This document shows, piece after piece, positions 11,153 to 21,982 of a stretch of 43,564 nucleotides of DNA. The position numbers and the translations under genes are program-made. The stretch spans positions 1 to 43,564 of the forward strand of contig JBNGIO010005849.1 in the NCBI GenBank assembly GCA_049999805.1. The letters run 5' to 3'. The DNA is from Folioceros fuciformis. Its lineage: Eukaryota; Anthocerotophyta; Anthocerotopsida; Anthocerotales. The notes beneath the pieces are model-generated. The model did no database searches. It was given only the letters and a program-made list of their open reading frames with translations, and was not told the origin of the DNA. How positions within the stretch are numbered: position 1 is the first letter of the stretch; each line of letters begins with the position of its first letter.

Positions 11153-11425
11153 ATGGGGTTCATAATGGAGTTCGCGGAGCACTGGATTCGAAGCAGGATG
11201 GAGCATCCAGATCACCGAGACACTGTTTTTCGTGAAGACCTACGGAAGATCAAGGCCAAGTGCGAGGAACTGAAGGACTCCTGGGCGCTGCCGGTGAAGC
11301 CTTATGGATCCTGGGTCGCGGACAAGAACAACCACAAGCTGATCATGGATTTGAAGTTCAGCCGCATGCCGGGCCGGATGGATCCGTATGATCAGATTCG
11401 CGACCCGGTTGCACCAAAGCGGTAG
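11153..11425 (+). CDS. Small protein resembling plant complex I subunit P1 (At1g67350 type)
   Basis: A 90-residue protein starting MGFIMEFAEH and ending DPVAPKR. It is charged and helical in its first half (RSRMEHPDHRD, REDLRKIKAKCEE) and has a central KPYGSWV motif and a late RMDPYD motif. From memory, plant-specific mitochondrial complex I subunit P1 is of similar size, has an MEFAE-like start and a PYGFW-like centre, but I could not align it. If correct, it is a small accessory subunit of NADH dehydrogenase in the inner mitochondrial membrane. The frame is open upstream to 11057, but the ATG at 11153 gives the expected length. A 3' splice-like TGCAG lies just upstream, so a noncoding 5' exon is possible. 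Confidence 0.45.
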   Translation: MGFIMEFAEHWIRSRMEHPDHRDTVFREDLRKIKAKCEELKDSWALPVKPYGSWVADKNNHKLIMDLKFSRMPGRMDPYDQIRDPVAPKR

Positions 11426-12620
11426 TGAATTAACAGCAGGGCGGAGCTCAGTCCTGGCATGGGGCCTCTTGGTGCGAGGACGTTGTCTGGGTTTCGATGG
11501 TTAGAGGACTGCTGAGGAAGCTCAGGCGACCGCGTATGGTTAAGTCACATGGTGGATACCAACTTAGGTCTTCGCAGGGTTTGTTGCAGATGTGAGGGGT
11601 CTGCTGTGTTCCTCATAATAATCAGAGATTAGTTGTGATTGATGTCAGGGTTCTGGTAAGTCTTGTCTGCACCGGCGCAGTGGTGAATTTTCATAACTGG
11701 GGCTTCTCGACGTTTGCTGGGTAACTTTAGTGGCATCGGCAGCATCTGCAATGGGTTCTCCAGAGAGTGCAGGGCTTGCGAAGCCCTTGGGATGATAGCT
11801 GAGGGCAGAGCAGGCCGCACTGTCTGACACTGCCGATAAATTGTTGCCTAAAGTGAATATGCATTTTCAAAGGTATACACTCTTCTCTTTTCCTCTGGAA
11901 AGGGCAATCCAATCCCTGTGGTGGACGCTGAGAAGCCCTACGTCGCCAGGGCCATCTTTACTTCCCAATCTGTTATTTGGCACCAACTGATGAAGACTGA
12001 CTTTTTTTCCCCTCCTCTGCTAGAAAGTCATCCATACTGGAGTCTCAAGAGAGTGATTCTGAAGAATGATGATGCCCCTCCTCTTCCTTGGAAGTCATCC
12101 GTCCTGGTGACTATGAGGAAACAATTCCTCTTCCTGGTTGATTTCTTGTGCCTGCTGTATCTATTCTTGGTGGGCATCTGGCCTCCACGCGCACGTTCAG
12201 GATCCGGCTGATGCCTCTCGCGTGAACGTCACAAGATTGTGGGGAAGGACACCCGACTTGCTCCACCGGAAGCCCCAGATCCGCTGACCGTCCTCTAAGA
12301 CCTAACTCGAAGTGGAAATGCTGTGTGACCCACTTACCGTGGTCCGCAAGGGGACCTTGATACGTCTACCTGGCCACAGTATACGTATATCCACAATTCT
12401 GTTCCTACTTCTCACAAAGATGCAGTGTTCCACGACACACACTTGCATCCACTTTGTTCAGTTTAGAGCAGTTTCTGACTCTCTTACCGAGCTCCCCTCC
12501 TCCTTATGGTGTAGGAAGAAGACTACGTGTTTCAGACTTAGAACATTTGAAAACTGAAGCATTCGGGAACCCCGTTCTCATATGTCATCTTATTGAGTTG
12601 AGGAGAGATGTATGAACAGC
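11426..12620. other. Probable 3' region of the small gene, then intergenic DNA
   Basis: No supported coding region. Open frames (for example 11918-12211 and 12312-12557) lack domains and do not extend. The first few hundred bases may be 3' untranslated sequence. From about 12000 to 12110 the words AAGTCATCC and CCTCCTCT recur, with no larger structure. Confidence 0.4.
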
Positions 12621-12640
12621 AAATGCTTGGCATTGTTCTT

Positions 12641-13425
12641 CTTTCAACCGCTTGAAACCTGTACTCCACTCCGCTGGCTGCCAACTGCTCAGAGAGACAC
12701 TCAGTGCGTGGTTCACAGCCAACCGGTAAATTGGGGCGAAGCTGGTCATGATCTTACTGAAGTTTGGTGTAAAGGAAATCACAGATATACGTGAACTGAC
12801 CAAAATCCCCCCTCGATCTCATTGCTCTATCGAAAACTAATTGGAAAAGTGGTAATCCTCTACTTCAGAAAGCTTTGGAACTTGATGCTATTCCTGCCTT
12901 GCTCTAGGCGCAAGATTGAAGGGAGCACTTTGCCAAATGGGGCCATCATCCGGTTTTGACGATGACGGAAGCCAAGCTCGTTGCGTTGCCCTGTTTGCAA
13001 ACGTCCTTAAGGACATGGCATGCCATCGTGGACGGCATGAGAGTGAGGTTCAGAATAAAGAAGTTTGTATATTTCATTTACAAGAGATGGGAGATCCCAT
13101 CTACCTCGAACAAGAGGGGGAAGACACCCTGCAATTAGTTGCATTCCAATTAGTGGCTGGTTGGGGCAGACAAGTAAAGGAACTCGCTTGTCGCACTTCC
13201 GAAAGCTTCCATGAGTTTCTGTTAGTCCAAGGAGATGGAGATTCCTATCTAAGCTACCAAATTATAGCCCACATTGATTACAAAATATTTGCATACTCCT
13301 TTGATATACCAAATATTCTGAGATTGTTCTCTGCCATGCAAGAAAACTTGTTTATTTGTGCCCAAATGATCTTCTGCTTCAGAGCTTCCTTGTGCGAAAC
13401 GAGGAAACGATGGATTGGATTGTGA
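12641..13425 (+). pseudogene. Broken gene of unknown family
   Basis: Protein-like sequence is spread over several frames. About 12641-12806 reads as an amphipathic helical segment containing SAWFTANR, a TAA stop at about 12726, and KFGVKEITDIRELTKIP. A frame change leads to 12813-12908 (GNPLLQKALELDAIPALL, then TAG). A third frame, 12916-13425, is open for 169 codons (HLQEMGDPIYLEQEGEDTLQ and a hydrophobic, Phe-rich end). The pieces look like consecutive parts of one helical protein, but I do not recognise the family. Alternatively these are exons of a real gene with unrecognised splice sites; the stop in the middle of the first segment argues for decay. Confidence 0.35.
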
Positions 13426-14819
13426 GGACAGTTCCAGCCAATCCCGTTCCAGCCACGTTGTGCGGAAGCTAGAGCTACTCCCACCGCCCAAATCCCGTGC
13501 ACATGTGCTCGCCTTGGGTCCCAATTCTGATATCGTTCTTCAGAACAGTGTTTTTGCTGGTTGTTTACTGTATAATGGTTGCCGTCGGAGCGGGAGTGGG
13601 AATGTTATGGCCATGTAGAGCGAGCCCATTCGCAGCTTCCTAATTTGCTGTAAAAAGCGTGACGTTTTCACTCTCCATGGCCGCCCACGATGGCCTTGCC
13701 GGCAACTTCAGAGTCAATATTGTCCCCGCAAGAGAGGCAAGAGGGACATGAGGATTTCCGCAATGGAAAAAAAAGAAAAGAGAAGCACATGGGGAAGCTG
13801 AGTCGAAAGTCGCTTAGAAAGTTCCGGAGAGCACGAGGAAATGCTATCTGTAACTGGTTACAGTATTGGTAGTGGGACACGCGGCCTGCCGGCCTGGCCC
13901 TTGCCCTTGCTTGAAGTGAACAGGAGTGTCCATAGGAGGTTGCGGCACACCATGAACAAAGCAAAGCACCTGGGGGGCAAGTGCAGTGGAGGTCCATGGC
14001 TTGGAATGTTGTTGCTGGACGAGCTGAGCCGAATCTCCGCATCACATGAAGCTGCCGATGATTGCAGGCTGTTAGAGAACCCTGGCACGGTCCCGGACAC
14101 AATGAACCCAAAAGCAAGCTGAGAAAGCACATTAGCAAGTGCGAGAATGCTCACTTGCCTTGTCTCATATCGGGGTCTGCAGGGTGCCCTTGCCGCACTC
14201 ACTGCACTGCGTACAGTACGCCAACATTTGCCAAATAAAGAACGGGAGACCGGCGAGATGCCCTGTGAGAAGAGTGGAGCCCGAGCGCGAGCCTGGATTG
14301 GAGAACAATCTCAGAGCAGGCTGTTGCAACCTCATTTTGCGAAAGAGGCCGGGGAGGAGCATCTGGCGAGTGAGGTGGGGAGTCAGTCACATGTGGGGAA
14401 CTGTGCAGGGCACTGTGCACGCCTGGTGACAAGGTGACGAGGGGGACAGGAACGGTGTGCACGTCTTGAGAGAGCGTGGCAGACGCCAGCACCAAGTACA
14501 CGCAGTGCCGCTGCTAACGAAAGCTCATCCGGATGGGTGGTGATGCCGTCGCCCACCTGTGCCCGGAGAGCAGAATTTGCAGGTGAAATTGCAACATGTG
14601 TACAGTGCTATAGATGGCGTGTCAACCAGAGAGCGACGCTGCAAACCGGGTTGTCAACCCTCGCTACCCTGTCCAAGCCGCAATCCCACAGACACGATGC
14701 CCTGTGCCCGAGTCGTGGATCCCGGAGAATCTGCCTGCTGACGTCTTGCTGCACTATATTAAGGCGCTGCAGAGAGAAGAGGGCGGCGTGTTGCCCAAGC
14801 TTTGCTGCTCGAACCCGCG
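13426..14819. other. Intergenic and upstream region of the ABC transporter gene
   Basis: No gene is supported. Overlapping open frames on both strands (for example 13668-14138 minus and 14139-14429 plus) are about 60-156 codons long and have no domain. The right part presumably holds the upstream promoter of the transporter gene. Confidence 0.45.
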
Positions 14820-14827
14820 TATAAAAA
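14820..14827 (+). promoter_or_regulatory. Candidate TATA box of the ABCB gene
   Basis: TATAAAAA is flanked by GC-rich sequence, about 340 bases before the proposed start codon. Transcription would begin near 14850 and give a leader of about 310 bases. A weaker TATATTAA lies at about 14755. The assignment is from sequence alone. Confidence 0.45.
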
Positions 14828-15161
14828 TGGGCGGGTTGGCACAGCAGGATCTGAGTCCACGGATTCCTGAAGTCTTAGCTTCTTGTCGCCGTGTGCCAAC
14901 AGATTTCTGTTGCAAGGCCTTAGGTGGTATCCGCGCCTGGAGTTGCGAGCGGTGAGACGTCTCGCCAAAGGCTGGCTCTCGAAGAGGTCTCATCGCCGAT
15001 TCGTGGCAGCGCCAGCCCTGGAGCTTGGAGACGCGATTCGCGCATCGATGAGACGCGCGACAGTTTGCCGCTTTCGACAGCCTGGGGCTGTCTGTCTCCT
15101 TGCACTCCATTAGTTGGCTGCCCGCACCAGCATCTACAGGACGGGCCCGAGGGAAGCTGCC

Positions 15162-18100
15162 ATGGACGCGGGCGACGTCGGTGGCAAGGCGGTACAAGAT
15201 CAACGCCAGAGGGACGAGGGTGCGAGGTCTGAAGCGGACAAGGACGACGAGAGCGCGGCAGGTGATCCAGCCATGGCGCCTGCAGCGGCAGCGGCAGCAG
15301 CAGCGCCCGACGCCGGGACGAAAGGGAGGGCGAGCGGGGGCCCGGGGAACAGGACGGCGGTACCCTTCCACCGCCTCTTCCGCTTCGCGGACGCACAGGA
15401 CTGGGGTCTGATGCTGCTGGGCATAGTGGGGGCTATCCTGGACGGCCTCTCCCTCCCTGTGATGCTGCTGGTGATGAGCGGGCTCATCAATTCCTTCGGA
15501 GAGAACTCGCAGGGGGTGAAGTCCGACTTCATGGACGAGATCCGGAAGTACACCAAGGAGTTCACCTACATCGCGGTCGGCACCATGGTGGCCAGCTACT
15601 TGGAGGCGGCCTGCTGGATGCGGACTGCGGAGCGGCAGACGAGCCGGATCCGGCACAAGTACCTTCGCGCCATTCTCCGCCAGGACGTCTCCTTCTTCGA
15701 CCTGGCGGGGACGTCGACGGCGGAGGTGGTGAACTCTGTGGCCGTGGACTCTATGGTGTTCCAGGAGACGCTGGCGGAGAAGATTGCACACTTCGTGATG
15801 AACGTGTCGGGCTTTATAGGGGGCTACGCGGTGGCATTCTTTCTGGCCCCGAAGATGGCAGCGTTCATCCTCGCCTTTTCCCCGCTGCTCATCGCGCCCG
15901 GGGTGCTGTACGGGCGGACCCTGATGCAGCTCTCGCGGAAACTGCAGCAGCAGTCCGTGAAGGCAGGGGCTGTGGCAGAGCAGGCGTTGTCCGCCATCCG
16001 CACCGTGTACGCATTCGTCGGGGAGAAGCGCAGCAGCACCGCCTACAGTGCAGCGTTGGCGGAGACGGTGCAACTCGGAAAGCAGCAGGGCCTCGCCAAG
16101 GGGCTCACCATCGGCTTCAACGCCGTCTCCTACATCATCTGGGCATTCGCCGCCTACTACGGCGCGCGCCTCTCCATCAACGAGGGCGTGAGTGGGGGGA
16201 AGATCGTGGCCACCGGACTGGCCTCCATGGTCGGGGGGCTCGACCTCGGCCTGGCCCTCCCGGATTTACGCTACTTTGCGGAAGCCGCGGCGGCGGCCGC
16301 CACGATGTTCTCCATGATCGACCGCGTCCCCGCCATCGACAGCGATAACCCGGCTGGTACCCAGCTGGAAACGGTGCAGGGCGAGTTGGAGCTGCGGGGG
16401 GTGGAATTTCGCTACCCTGCCCGGCCCGACACAGTCGTGTTCCAAGACATGAATCTCGTCATCCCCGCGGGGCAGACGGTAGCCTTGGTGGGCGGTAGCG
16501 GCAGCGGGAAGTCCACCGTGGTGGCGCTCCTGGAGCGGCTCTATGACCCGGTCGCCGGCGAGGTGCTGCTGGACGGGGTGAACATCAAGAATATCCAGCT
16601 CAAATGGCTGCGGCTGCAGATCGGGCTGGTGAGTCAGGAGCCGGCGCTGTTCGCCACCTCCATCATGCAAAACATCCTTCTGGGGAGAGAGGGCGCCACG
16701 GAGGAGGAGGCCATGGCCGCCGCGCGCGCCGCCAACGCCCACGACTTCATCTCCATGCTCCCCGCTGCCTACGACACTCAGGTCGGGGAGCGCGGAGTCC
16801 AAATGTCCGGCGGGCAGAAGCAGCGCATCGCCATCGCCCGCGCCCTCCTCCGCAAGCCCCCCATCCTCCTGCTGGACGAGGCCACGAGCGCGCTGGACGC
16901 GGAATCGGAGCGGGTGGTGCAGACCGCGCTGGACAGCGCCGCCCTCGGGCGGACCACCGTTGTCGTCGCTCACCGCCTCTCCACCATCCGCCACGCCCAC
17001 AAGATCGCCGTGGTACAGGCCGGGCGGGTGGTGGAAACCGGGGTCCACGACGAACTGGTGAACCGGGAAGGTGGTGCGTACGCCGCCCTGGTCCGCCTCC
17101 AGCACACCCGCGCGTCGCAGAAGGAGCTCCACGACGAGATGGCCAGGGTATCCTCCTCCAGGGTGTCGTCCTCGCATGGCCCGCGCCTGAGCTCGCACCG
17201 CATCTCTAGCGCCCGCGTGTCCAGCGCCAGAGCCCCTGGCACCCTGCCCTTGGAGGAGGTGAAGGCAGCAGGAGTCGCAGCCCCGAAAGCGCCGTCCTTC
17301 AAGCGTCTCCTGGCCCTGAACAAACCGGAGTGGAAGCACGCAGTGCTGGGATGCGGGGGCGCTGCGGTGGCAGGGTTCGTGCAGCCGTTGTACGCTTTCC
17401 TGCTGGGGACGCTGGTGTCCGTGTTCTACTACACGGACAAGGAGCGCGAGAAGCGGACGGTGTCCAAGTTCGCGGGAGCCTTCGCCGCACTCTTTGTGGG
17501 CGCCGTGCTGGTGAACCTGATGCAGCACTACAACCTGCAAGTCATGGGGGAGAAGCTGACGCGGCGGATGCGTGAAATGGTGCTGGAGAAGGTGCTCACG
17601 TTCGAGGTCGGGTGGTTCGACAGGGAGGAGAACAGCTCGGGCGCGGTGTGCGCGCGGCTGAGCAGCGAAGCGAATGTGGTGCGGTCTCTAGTGGGAGACC
17701 GGGTAGCGCTGGTGGTGCAGGTGACGGCGGCGGTGCTCTTCTCGGCGGTGGTGGGGCTGGTGGTGGCCTGGAAGCTGGCCTTGGTAATGATCGCCATGCA
17801 GCCCCTGGTGGTGCTGGCCTACTACGGGAAAAAGGTGGTGCTAGCATCGGAGTCCGGGATGGCGATGCGAGCGCAGCAGGAGTCGAGTGCGCTGGCGAGC
17901 GAGGCCGTGTGCAACCACAGGACTATCACAGCCTTGTGCGCGCAGGACCGGATCGTTAACCTCTTCGACGCCATGCAGGACGGGCTCCGCAAGGAGAGCG
18001 TGGTGAGGGCAAACGTGGCGGGTGTGGGCCTGGGGATGGCGCAGTTCATCCTCTACTCCAGCTGGGCGCTGGATTTCTACTACGGCGGGAAGCTGGTGAA

Positions 18101-19087
18101 GGACGGGGATATATCCTTCCGCGCCATGTTCATCTGCTTCTTCGTGCTGCTGTCCACCGGGAGGATCATCGCGGACGCCGGGAGCATGACCTCGGACCTC
18201 GCCAAGGGCGCGGGGGCGGTGGCCGTGCTCTTCGCCATCCTAGACCGGAAGACGCTCATCGACCCGGACGGCCCGGGAGAGAAGCTGGAAAATGTGACGG
18301 GACACGTGGAAGTGAAGGACGTGGATTTCGCGTACCCGGCCCGGCCGGACATCATCATCTTCCGGAACTTCAGCCTCAAGGTGCGAGCGGGAACCAGCGT
18401 AGCCCTAGTGGGCCAGAGCGGCTCTGGCAAATCCACCATCATCGGCCTTATCGAGAGGTTTTACGATCCGCTGCGGGGCAAGGTGAAGATCGACGGGAAG
18501 GACATCTCCTCGCTGCACCTGCGAACCCTGCGCAGGCACATCGCGCTGGTCGGGCAGGAGCCGACGCTCTTCGCCGGGACCATCCGAGACAACATTTTGN
18601 NNNNNNNNNNNNNNNNNNNNNNNNNNNNNNNNNNNNNNNNNNNNNNNNNNNNNNNNNNNNNNNNNNNNNNNNNNNNNNNNNNNNNNNNNNNNNNNNNNNC
18701 TTCATCTCCGCGCTCGCGCATGGCTACGATACCAACACCGGGGAGCGGGGGCTGCAGCTGTCCGGCGGCCAGAAGCAGAGGATCGCCATCGCGCGGGCCA
18801 TCATCAAGAACCCCGCCATCCTGCTGCTGGACGAGGCCACCAGTGCGCTGGACGCGGTGTCGGAGAAGGTGGTGCAGGACGCGCTGGACAGGGTCATGGT
18901 AGGGAGGACTACCATCGTTGTCGCGCATCGGCTCACTACTATCCAGAACGCCGACTCCATCGCCGTGCTTCAGGACGGGGCCATTTTGGAGCAGGGCCGG
19001 CACCAGGAGCTCTTGAGTAAGGGCGAGTCCGGAGCCTACTTCCAGCTGGTGCAGCTGCAGCAGAGCAAGATGGTGGAGGAGTCGTGA
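15162..19087 (+). CDS. ABCB-type (MDR/P-glycoprotein) full transporter, intronless, interrupted by an assembly gap
   Basis: A full ABC exporter: membrane domain 1, nucleotide-binding domain 1, membrane domain 2, nucleotide-binding domain 2. Domain 1 has Walker [10 protein letters not shown] (residues about 444-452), signature MSGGQKQR (about 548), Walker [10 protein letters not shown] (about 568) and H-loop AHRLS (about 604). Domain 2 has Walker [10 protein letters not shown] (about 1084), then after the gap [16 protein letters not shown] and AHRLTT. The start at 15162 has a good context (GCCATGG); the frame is open slightly upstream. An Ala-rich, charged N-tail precedes the first helix. Before the gap the frame has phase 0 and after it phase 2, so the missing length must be 3n+2. 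By comparison with domain 1 about 65 bases (22 residues) are absent, giving about 1296 residues, normal for the family. Plant ABCBs of this class move hormones, flavonoids or other amphipathic compounds across the plasma membrane; the substrate cannot be read here. No intron is seen, unlike the neighbouring genes, and GC content is high. Confidence 0.95.
18600..18699. other. Assembly gap of 100 N inside nucleotide-binding domain 2
   Basis: The gap lies between the segment ending RDNIL and the segment starting FISAL. The round number of N is a placeholder. The reading phases on both sides require a true length of 3n+2, and the equivalent part of domain 1 predicts about 65 bases. Confidence 0.95.
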
Positions 19088-19920
19088 CCTTCCTTCCCTG
19101 ATCCCTTTTTTTGCCTTCCTTCTCATTTTTCCATCTTCCCCCGCTTCCACCATGCATGTGCACCTAGTCAGGGGACGGATCCGGATGAAGACTACTCGTA
19201 ACATTCGCGGCTTGTGGTAGATCTAACGGAGCCTGATGTTTAGCGGGTGGCACATGTAATCGATTCCTAGGCGCTCCACTCAGCACCACAGTAGCTGTGT
19301 CGGGCATGCCTGGTAAATCTTCTCTCCGTGCGGTATGCTGGTGGTGTCGTCTCTCCTCCATGCAAGGACAAGCATGCGTTCCTTCCACGATGGAAGCGGA
19401 GCCCGGCACCAGATCTGTAGTCCTCCCTTGGAGTACGTGGAGAGGCTTTCTTCGTTTATCTAGACCTGTTCATGGAACCTTAGAATACAGCATGTGGAGG
19501 ACTCCGAAAGGAATTCCATAATCGTCAGCGACATATCTTGTTTAAAATATGGTACGCAGTTCTATGAATGAATAACATGGTACAGGCGATAAAGAATATC
19601 ACCATGCATGGCCTCGTCAGCGAATTTTTTCGCCTCCAATTTTCACGTCCATCTTTCACTTATTTTAAATATGTTATTTCTATAAATTAGTACTTTTTGA
19701 CAGAAAATATGAACGTTTAACGTATAATGTCCATGAAACATGGTGCAGCAAAGAGTATAAGTTGCGAATCCCAAATATGAGATAGTTTGTTATTTTATAT
19801 ATATATTAATTTAATTTAAATAATTTATGAGTAATATTTAACATAATCTATTCCCAGAGTGCAAGAGTATTTTATTAAGAAGAAGAAGATATAAGAAGTG
19901 TAATAAGAAAATAAAAAATT
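19088..19920 (+). other. 3' region of the ABCB gene and AT-rich intergenic DNA
   Basis: Probably 3' untranslated sequence up to about 19560-19600: GC content falls after about 19540, and AATGAATAA at about 19566 could act as a polyadenylation signal. From 19620 to 19920 the DNA is very AT-rich with TATATATATT and ATTTAATTTAAAT runs and no gene. Confidence 0.45.
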
Positions 19921-20057
19921 ATCCATAATGCATCCTTCCCTTCAAACACCCCACTTCCATGATGCTTTATCTTTAAGCGCCCTATCCAAGTACCAATCCA
20001 TGCATTAGATGCTTCATCTTTAAGCACATTCAGATATTTATTAGATATTTAATCTTT

Positions 20058-20310
20058 AAGCACTCCATCCAAGTATAATCGAAGCCGATCGACGATAAAT
20101 ACATAAGCACCCTAGGTATCCATCCAAGTATCCATCGAAGACTATCGATGATACATATATAAGCACCCTAGACATCCATCCAAGTGGAGATGTGCCAAGC
20201 TTCACCCTTTGACCTACACTATTAGATGCTAAATATATAAGCACCCTAGGTATCCATCCAAATGGAGATGTGCCAAGCTTCACCCTTCGACCTCTGCTAT
20301 TAGACCCAGC
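20058..20310. repeat. Tandem repeat around AAGCACCCTAGGTATCCATCCAA
   Basis: Copies begin at about 20058 (degenerate), 20105, 20161 and 20239, spaced 47-78 bases. The shared core runs from AAGCAC through CATCCAA. The last two copies also share a segment starting GGAGATGTGCCAAGCTTCACCC. Unequal unit length shows internal insertions or deletions. It is noncoding. Confidence 0.75.
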
Positions 20311-20345
20311 GAGTTCACACTGCTATTAGACCCAGCGAGTTCACA
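20294..20345. repeat. 26-bp perfect tandem duplication
   Basis: Two identical 26-bp copies, 20294-20319 and 20320-20345, starting CTGCTATTAGACCCAGCGAG. They overlap the end of the preceding array and directly precede the 37-bp array. Confidence 0.85.
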
Positions 20346-20358
20346 CTGGTCAAGTGGT

Positions 20359-20490
20359 TGAAATCTTGTCTTCAGGCAGTAGCATTTCAGGTGACTGAAA
20401 TCTTGTCTTCAGGCAGTTGCATTTCAGGNNNNNNNNNNGTTGCATTTCAGGTGACTGAAATCTTGTCTTCAGGCAGTTGCATTTCTACGA
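20359..20490. repeat. 37-bp tandem array split by a 10-N gap
   Basis: A 37-bp unit starting TGAAATCTTGTCTTCAGGCA recurs at 20359 and 20396, runs into ten N at 20429-20438, and resumes for at least one more copy to about 20485. The small gap inside an array suggests that repeats were collapsed in assembly, so the real copy number may be larger. The continuous frame through it (20358-20567) is not a gene. Confidence 0.8.
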
Positions 20491-21200
20491 AATTCCGTAA
20501 ATATGAAATGAACAATGACTTCCGGCTCACCGATCAAGTCATGGAACAGTTGTTTCCAGACACTTGACTTGAACAGTTGTCTCCAGGCACATCCGTAATG
20601 TGAAGTAAATCCGACTGCCAGCGTCACGAGGGGGACAGGGGTGAAGAAGTGAAGTCGGTGAAGACCAGTCAGTCCAATACACAGCATGAGGGTGGACAAG
20701 GCACTCAAGTTATGGACGGATAATAGTTATCATTCAGAATAAAGCTCGGATTTGGTCAGCCACGGAACACACATCGACCATAATTTGAGGTGAAACAATA
20801 GAAATACCAATCCTTACTAAGCCAAGCGTTTGACCGCAGTAATGGAATCCTTAGTAGCTCTTCGGTGAGAGCTTGCAATGACAACTACAGCGGAACTGTC
20901 ACAATTGGATATTATTACCCACCACCACGCCCCCATTCTGGTCCAAATAGATAGAGAGATGAGCGCTGTCCCTTTGGACCCTAGTTGTGGTGTGCTATGG
21001 TAGTTGATTAGCCCCCAAAGCTTTAGTCTGCTCTCAACATCCTCAGGGCTGCCCAATGAGGCTTGCTATGTTCACATGTGAAGTGCAAAGAAAGCTCCTC
21101 AATGCCTTTGTCTGCTGTTGCCCGTAGAATTCAAGCATTTGAGCAACAACATCTGCAATCAGTACGACCACAACAATCGTTAGCCCAGAATTCATTTGGA
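20491..21200. other. Intergenic DNA without supported gene
   Basis: Short open frames on the minus strand (20817-21056, 21043-21237) are under 80 codons and lack domains. A short repeated word near 20545-20590 (GAACAGTTGTTTCCAGACAC / GAACAGTTGTCTCCAGGCAC) is the only structure noted. Confidence 0.4.
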
Positions 21201-21480
21201 GGCAAACTAAGCCACATAACAAAACGAGGGTGTGCACAACAGATATACTGCACCAGAAACCTCATGCAGCCAAGTTTTGCCAGGTTGATACAACTATAAC
21301 AGGTGCAGAACTCACTCCCGTGTCATACTTTCAAACACGGCAAACTAAGCCATACAACAAGCAAAGGGCGTGCAAAAGATCTCCTGCAGCAGAAACCTCA
21401 TGCAGCCAAATTTTGACAGGTTGATACAAACTATGACAGGTGCTGAACTCCTACTCTTGTGTCATACTTTCCAACACAAG
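21201..21480. repeat. 138-bp tandem duplication
   Basis: 21201-21338 and 21339-21480 are diverged copies, both starting GGCAAACTAAGCCA and both containing CAGAAACCTCATGCAGCCAA, AGGTTGATACAA and TGTCATACTTTC. Substitutions and small indels separate them. It lies downstream of the cyclin gene and is probably noncoding. Confidence 0.8.
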
Positions 21481-21982
21481 ACAATTTACAAGCTTTCATA
21501 ACACAAGACTCCATTCCTCCATGTTACCAGACCTCACCAGCACAACCGATTAGAGACACGTTCTCTCACTAATCAGATAGTACGCAAAAAGCCTTTGGAA
21601 GCATTAGGCTGAGATCATACGACCCAAAAATCGACACAACCCACTTAAGCCCAAACTTCTCAGACAGACACGATCCGCCAGGCTCCCACATTCCTCTGCC
21701 ACACAAGCCACTGTATGATGGATTCTTGAGATTGACCCAGGCTGGTTGAAGCAAGAAGCATAAACTTAAGTCACAGATCATGGAATCCAGGTCCATGCTA
21801 GCTACCCCAACTCTTGGGTATTAACAAATTTCAAAAGTATCAGATGTGTCCACCGTGTCAGGTGAGTTCATCATCTTTACCCTGTCAGATATAATAATGC
21901 AGGCAGGTTATCCCACTTGGAAAGCCCAAGTGCAAGAGATACGCCAAAGCCGTCAAGCGGCATAGAGACAATCCCTGATAGT

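Noticed and set aside
14754-16073. 439-codon open frame on the minus strand
   Set aside because: It runs antisense through the ABCB gene; its His/Arg/Gly-rich content mirrors the GC-rich codons of the true gene.
16266-17540. 424-codon open frame on the minus strand
   Set aside because: Also a shadow of the ABCB coding sequence, without domains of its own.
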